Part shown: positions 23,729 to 26,773 of the stretch, piece after piece
Layout of the letters: the number at the start of each line of letters is the position of its first letter
How positions within the stretch are numbered: the stretch's first letter is position 1
Source: CAZXNF01 sp050741255
GTDB taxonomy: Bacteria; Pseudomonadota; Gammaproteobacteria; Burkholderiales; SG8-41
DNA length: 26,773 bases
Assembly (NCBI GenBank): GCA_050741255.1
Contig: JBOIEQ010000050.1
Location: forward strand, 1 to 26,773
Reading direction: 5' to 3'
Position numbers and translations under genes: made by a program
The notes under the pieces: model-generated
What the model was told of the DNA's origin: nothing
The model's database searches: none
What the model saw: the letters and a program-made list of their open reading frames with translations, nothing else

Positions 23729-24481
23729 GTGAACGTTACATGCAGCGAACTCGAAACCTACCTGGCCGCGTACCTCGACGTGGCGCGGTTCCGCGATTAT
23801 TGCCCAAACGGATTGCAGGTGGAAGGACGCGCCACCGTGGCGCGGATCGTGACCGGTGTCACCGCCTCGCTGGCCCTGATCGAGCGCGCGGTCGCGTTAA
23901 AGGCAGACGCCGTGCTCGTGCATCACGGCTGGTTCTGGCGCGGCGAGGATCCGCGTCTCGTGGGCATGCGCCGTGCCCGTGCGGCGGCGTTGCTCGCGCA
24001 CGGCGTGAACCTGTTCGGTTATCACCTGCCGCTCGACGCACATGCCGAGGTCGGCAACAACGCGCAACTGGCCCTGCGGCTCGCGCTGCGACCGGAAGGC
24101 CGCTTCGGCGAGCAGGATATCGGCGTGGTGGGCGCCCCCGCGCAGCCCGTGAGGCTCGCCGCGTTTGCGGCGCAGGTGGGCGAGCGCCTCGCGCGCACGC
24201 CGCTGACGATCGGTGATCCGGACCGCGTGGTGAAGCGGGTCGCGTGGTGCACCGGCGCCGCGCAGGGCATGATCGAGCAGGCGGCGGCGACCGGCGCCGA
24301 CGTCTTCCTCACCGGGGAAGCGTCGGAGCAGACCGTGCATTTCGCGCGCGAAGCGGGCATCGGTTTTATCGCGGCGGGCCACCATGCGACCGAGCGCTAC
24401 GGCATCGCGGCGCTGGGGACGCATCTCGCCGCGCGCTTCGGATTGGCGCACGAAAACGTCGATATCGACAACCCGGTGTGA
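23729..24481 (+). CDS. Nif3/YbgI-family dinuclear metal protein
   Basis: Member of the Nif3-like dinuclear metal-centre hexamer family (often annotated GTP cyclohydrolase 1 type 2, an activity not established for most members). The 250-residue length matches E. coli YbgI. Likely metal ligands are H65-H66 in VLVHHGWFW, D103 in YHLPLDAH, and H218 and E222 in AAGHHATERYG, with spacing like YbgI H63, H64, D101, H215 and E219. It starts at GTG 23729 with a weak ribosome site. The gene frequently precedes petABC in betaproteobacteria; the reason is not known. Confidence 0.9.
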   Translation: MNVTCSELETYLAAYLDVARFRDYCPNGLQVEGRATVARIVTGVTASLALIERAVALKADAVLVHHGWFWRGEDPRLVGMRRARAAALLAHGVNLFGYHLPLDAHAEVGNNAQLALRLALRPEGRFGEQDIGVVGAPAQPVRLAAFAAQVGERLARTPLTIGDPDRVVKRVAWCTGAAQGMIEQAAATGADVFLTGEASEQTVHFAREAGIGFIAAGHHATERYGIAALGTHLAARFGLAHENVDIDNPV

Positions 24482-24500
24482 CCCCGGCGTGACCTAAAAT

Positions 24501-24533
24501 GCCGTCGAAGCTGCTGATTCGGCGGGTTTTTTT
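24501..24533 (+). terminator. Weak candidate terminator after the Nif3 gene
   Basis: GCCG (24501-24504) can pair with CGGC (24520-24523), followed by GGG and seven T (24527-24533). The stem is short and the loop long, so efficiency is doubtful. ATGCC (24499-24503) and GGCAT (24534-24538) offer an alternative pairing around the T run. Confidence 0.3.
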
Positions 24534-24544
24534 GGCATGGGGGC

Positions 24545-24573
24545 TTAAGTTTTCCGCGGCTTTTCTGTAAACT
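24545..24573 (+). promoter_or_regulatory. Candidate promoter of petABC
   Basis: TTAAGT (24545-24550), 17 bases, then TAAACT (24568-24573) resembles a weak sigma-70 promoter. It lies in the 186-base gap before petA, which is more A/T-rich than the genes and contains a TAAAAT at 24495-24500 as a second option. A small hairpin CGCG-TTTTT-CGCG (24574-24586) would fall at the start of the transcript. The rest of the gap shows no gene. Confidence 0.35.
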
Positions 24574-24667
24574 CGCGTTTTTCGCGCGCAACGGCCCGAT
24601 TTTTCCTTCCAGTTCCCCGCATTCTTTCCCCTCAATACTCCGCACTTCGATCATTCAGGGACGATTC

Positions 24668-25264
24668 ATGACAGACGATAATCAACCCAACCCCGGCCGG
24701 CGCAAGATGCTGACCCTGGTGACGTCGGTGGCCGGTGGCGTCGCCGCAGGTGCAGCGGCGGTGCCCTTCGTGACCAGCATGTGGCCTTCGAAGGCGGTGC
24801 TCGCCGCCGGCGCACCGGTGGAAGCGGACATCTCCCAGTTGAAGCCCGGCGAGCAGATGACCGTCGAATGGCGCGGCAAGCCGGTGTGGATCCTGCACCG
24901 TACGCCCGAGATGCTGGCGGCGGTGAAGAAAGACAACGACAAGGTGGCCGATCCGAACAGCAAGAACACGGACCAGCAGCCGTCGTACGCCCAGAACGAA
25001 TTCCGCTCGATCAAGCCCGAGTACCTGGTGCTGGTGGGTATCTGCACGCACCTCGGCTGCTCGCCCGTGGACCGGCTCGCCGCCGTTCCGGAGCCCTTCG
25101 ACCCGAACTGGCAGGGCGGTTTCTACTGCCCGTGCCACGGTTCGCTGTTCGACCTGGCGGGCCGGGTGTTCAGGAACAAGCCGGCGCCGGACAACCTCGA
25201 GGTGCCGCCGTATCAATTCCTGACCGAAACGCGCCTCCTGATCGGCGCGGACGAGAAAGCGTAG
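24668..25264 (+). CDS. petA: PetA, Rieske iron-sulfur subunit of cytochrome bc1
   Basis: Carries the 2Fe-2S cluster that takes electrons from quinol to cytochrome c1 on the periplasmic side. The 198-residue protein has a twin-arginine signal-anchor (R11-R12 in GRRKMLTLV, helix about 18-38). The cluster boxes are C126-T-H-L-G-C131 and C154-P-C-H-G-S159, giving ligands C126, H128, C154 and H157 and the C131-C156 disulfide. The twin-arginine signal makes it a probable client of the tatABC genes about 2.2 kb upstream. petB follows four bases after the stop. Confidence 0.97.
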   Translation: MTDDNQPNPGRRKMLTLVTSVAGGVAAGAAAVPFVTSMWPSKAVLAAGAPVEADISQLKPGEQMTVEWRGKPVWILHRTPEMLAAVKKDNDKVADPNSKNTDQQPSYAQNEFRSIKPEYLVLVGICTHLGCSPVDRLAAVPEPFDPNWQGGFYCPCHGSLFDLAGRVFRNKPAPDNLEVPPYQFLTETRLLIGADEKA

Positions 25265-25268
25265 CGCG

Positions 25269-26678
25269 ATGGCTGCCGCCGACAAGCAACCCGTCACCGT
25301 CACCTGCGCAGGCCCGCTCAACGCACCGGCGAGCGCCGCGCTGACCTGGGTCGACCAGCGCTTCCCGCTGATGGCGCTGTGGAAGGACCACCTCGCCGAG
25401 TACTACGCGCCGAAGAACTTCAACTTCTGGTACTACTTCGGCGGCCTCGCGATGCTGGTGCTGGTGAACCAGATCGTGACCGGCATCTTCCTCACCATGC
25501 ATTACAAGCCGTCGGCGACGGAAGCCTTCGCCTCGGTCGAATACATCATGCGCGAGGTGTGGGGCGGGTCGATCATCCGCTACATGCATTCCACGGGGGC
25601 ATCCGCCTTCTTCATCGTGGTCTACCTGCACATGCTGCGCGGCATGCTTTACGGTTCCTATCGCAAGCCGCGCGAGCTGGTGTGGCTGATCGGCATGGCG
25701 ATCTTCCTGTGCCTGATGGCGGAGGCCTTCTTCGGCTACCTGCTGCCGTGGGGGCAGATGTCGTTCTGGGGCGCGCAGGTGATCATCAACCTGTTCGACG
25801 CGCTGCCGCTGATCGGGCCCACGCTCTCGACCTGGGTGCGCGGCGACTTCGTGGTCGGCGACGCGACACTGAACCGCTTTTTCGCGCTGCACGTGATCGC
25901 GCTGCCGCTGCTGCTGGTGGGTCTGGTGGCCGCGCACATCATTGCGCTGCACGAGGTCGGCTCCAACAATCCGGACGGCGTCGAGATCAAGGCGAAGAAG
26001 GACGCCGCGGGCCGCCCGCTGGACGGCATACCCTTCCATCCGTATTACACGGTCAAGGACGCGATGGGTGCGGTGTTCTTCCTGTTCTTCTTCGCGGTCG
26101 TGACCTTCTTCATGCCGGAGATGGGCGGCTACTTCCTCGAATACAACAACTTCATCCAGGCCGACCCGCTGAAGACTCCCTCGCATATCGCGCCGGTGTG
26201 GTACTTCACGCCCTATTACTCCATCCTGCGGGCGACGACGGAAGAGTTCACCATGGTGCTGGCCGCCGGCACGCTGGCGCTGGGCGCCTTGATCTGGTTC
26301 ACCGCGAAGCAGCAGACCGTGAAGCTCGTGGGCGTGATCGGCGCGGTGGTCGTGGCCGCCGCGTTTTTCGTGATCAAGGCCAAGGTGTGGGGCGTGTTGC
26401 TGATGGGCGGCGGCGTGCTCGCCTTCGCGCTCCTGCCGTGGCTCGACCAGAGCCCGGTGAAGTCGATCCGCTACAAGGGCGTCCTGTACAAAACCGCGCT
26501 GGCGATCTTCCTCGTGAGTTTCCTGGTGCTCGGTTACTACGGCACGCAGCCGGTGACGGGACTCGGCACGCGCTTGTCGCAGATCTTCACGCTACTGTAT
26601 TTCGCGTTCTTCGCGTTGATGCCGTGGTATTCCAGAATGGACAAGACCAAGCCTGTACCGGAGCGCGTGACATGGTGA
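25269..26678 (+). CDS. petB: PetB, cytochrome b of the bc1 complex
   Basis: Membrane subunit holding both b hemes and the quinol/quinone sites. Heme ligands are H107 and H121 (14 apart) and H208 and H223 (15 apart, counted by hand). The quinol-site motif is PVWY (309-312) where alphaproteobacteria and mitochondria have PEWY, a variant I recall for beta- and gammaproteobacteria. Eight-helix layout is complete, with a longer C-terminal half (469 residues in total) including an extra hydrophobic segment near 340-385. Its last seven bases overlap petC. Confidence 0.96.
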   Translation: MAAADKQPVTVTCAGPLNAPASAALTWVDQRFPLMALWKDHLAEYYAPKNFNFWYYFGGLAMLVLVNQIVTGIFLTMHYKPSATEAFASVEYIMREVWGGSIIRYMHSTGASAFFIVVYLHMLRGMLYGSYRKPRELVWLIGMAIFLCLMAEAFFGYLLPWGQMSFWGAQVIINLFDALPLIGPTLSTWVRGDFVVGDATLNRFFALHVIALPLLLVGLVAAHIIALHEVGSNNPDGVEIKAKKDAAGRPLDGIPFHPYYTVKDAMGAVFFLFFFAVVTFFMPEMGGYFLEYNNFIQADPLKTPSHIAPVWYFTPYYSILRATTEEFTMVLAAGTLALGALIWFTAKQQTVKLVGVIGAVVVAAAFFVIKAKVWGVLLMGGGVLAFALLPWLDQSPVKSIRYKGVLYKTALAIFLVSFLVLGYYGTQPVTGLGTRLSQIFTLLYFAFFALMPWYSRMDKTKPVPERVTW

Positions 26679-26773
26679 AACCGATTCTGGCCGCTGTCGT
26701 GCGCGCCGCTGCCTGCGCCGTGCTCGCGGTCGCCGGCACCGCCGGCGCCGAGGAGGGCGGCATGGCGCTCGAC
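26672..26773 (+). CDS. petC: PetC, cytochrome c1 (start only, cut by window edge)
   Basis: Only 34 codons are present. They encode a signal peptide (hydrophobic LAAVVRAAACAVLAVAGTAGA) with likely cleavage before EEGGMALD. No heme-binding CXXCH is reached. The call rests on position: the ATG overlaps the end of petB in another frame, as petC does in petABC operons, and a periplasm-targeted N-terminus is what cytochrome c1 needs. Confidence 0.85.
   Translation, partial: MVKPILAAVVRAAACAVLAVAGTAGAEEGGMALD

Noticed and set aside
1..26773. CRISPR array, prophage, insertion sequence or tRNA
   Set aside because: No regularly spaced direct repeats, no transposase or integrase, no terminal repeats around genes and no cloverleaf-like sequence were seen.

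Overview
The window is a GC-rich stretch of what looks like a betaproteobacterial chromosome. The evidence is gene order: mlaFEDCB, an ABC-2 transporter pair, ibaG, murA, a compact his operon with separate hisI and hisE, tatABC, an HtrA protease, a Nif3-family gene and petABC. A Bug-type solute receptor, a large family in Burkholderiales and relatives, agrees. I do not assign a genus. Every call comes from reading translations, motifs and spacing by eye; no database search was run.

Layout. 1-5548 (minus strand): a run transcribed leftwards made of an ABC ATPase with no permease, a sigma-54-dependent response regulator, an MshM/ExeA-like ATPase and an MshL-type secretin cut by the left edge. 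This is the start of an MSHA-type pilus assembly locus. 5549-5703: divergent control region. 5704-12160 (plus): mlaF, mlaE, mlaD, mlaC, mlaB (retrograde phospholipid transport), a YadG/YadH-like exporter, ibaG (BolA family) and murA. 12211-13955: a two-gene insert, an adducin-like class II aldolase and a Bug receptor. 14049-20898: hisG-hisD-hisC-hisB-hisH-hisA-hisF-hisI-hisE, covering the histidine pathway except hisZ, hisN-type phosphatase and hisK-type functions that lie elsewhere. 20966-22479: tatA, tatB, tatC. 22492-23637 (minus): DegS/DegQ-like protease. 23729-24481: Nif3-family protein. 24668-26773: petA, petB and the start of petC (cytochrome bc1 complex).

How they work together. The central block is cell-envelope housekeeping (outer-membrane lipid asymmetry, peptidoglycan precursor synthesis) joined to histidine synthesis. 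The Tat translocase stands next to petA, whose Rieske product carries a twin-arginine signal and is a classical Tat client. The left block couples a transcription regulator with pilus assembly parts.

I see no CRISPR array, phage, transposase, tRNA or rRNA, and no clearly new multi-gene system. The most unusual items are two related inverted-repeat elements built from a GTGAGGG-type heptad that fill the leaders of hisF and tatB, a long inverted repeat between hisD and hisC, the aldolase/Bug insert whose aldolase lacks the catalytic glutamate, a pilus ATPase fused to a SPOR-like tail, and an mla cluster without mlaA. No gene-free stretch exceeds 300 bases; the longest is 24482-24667.
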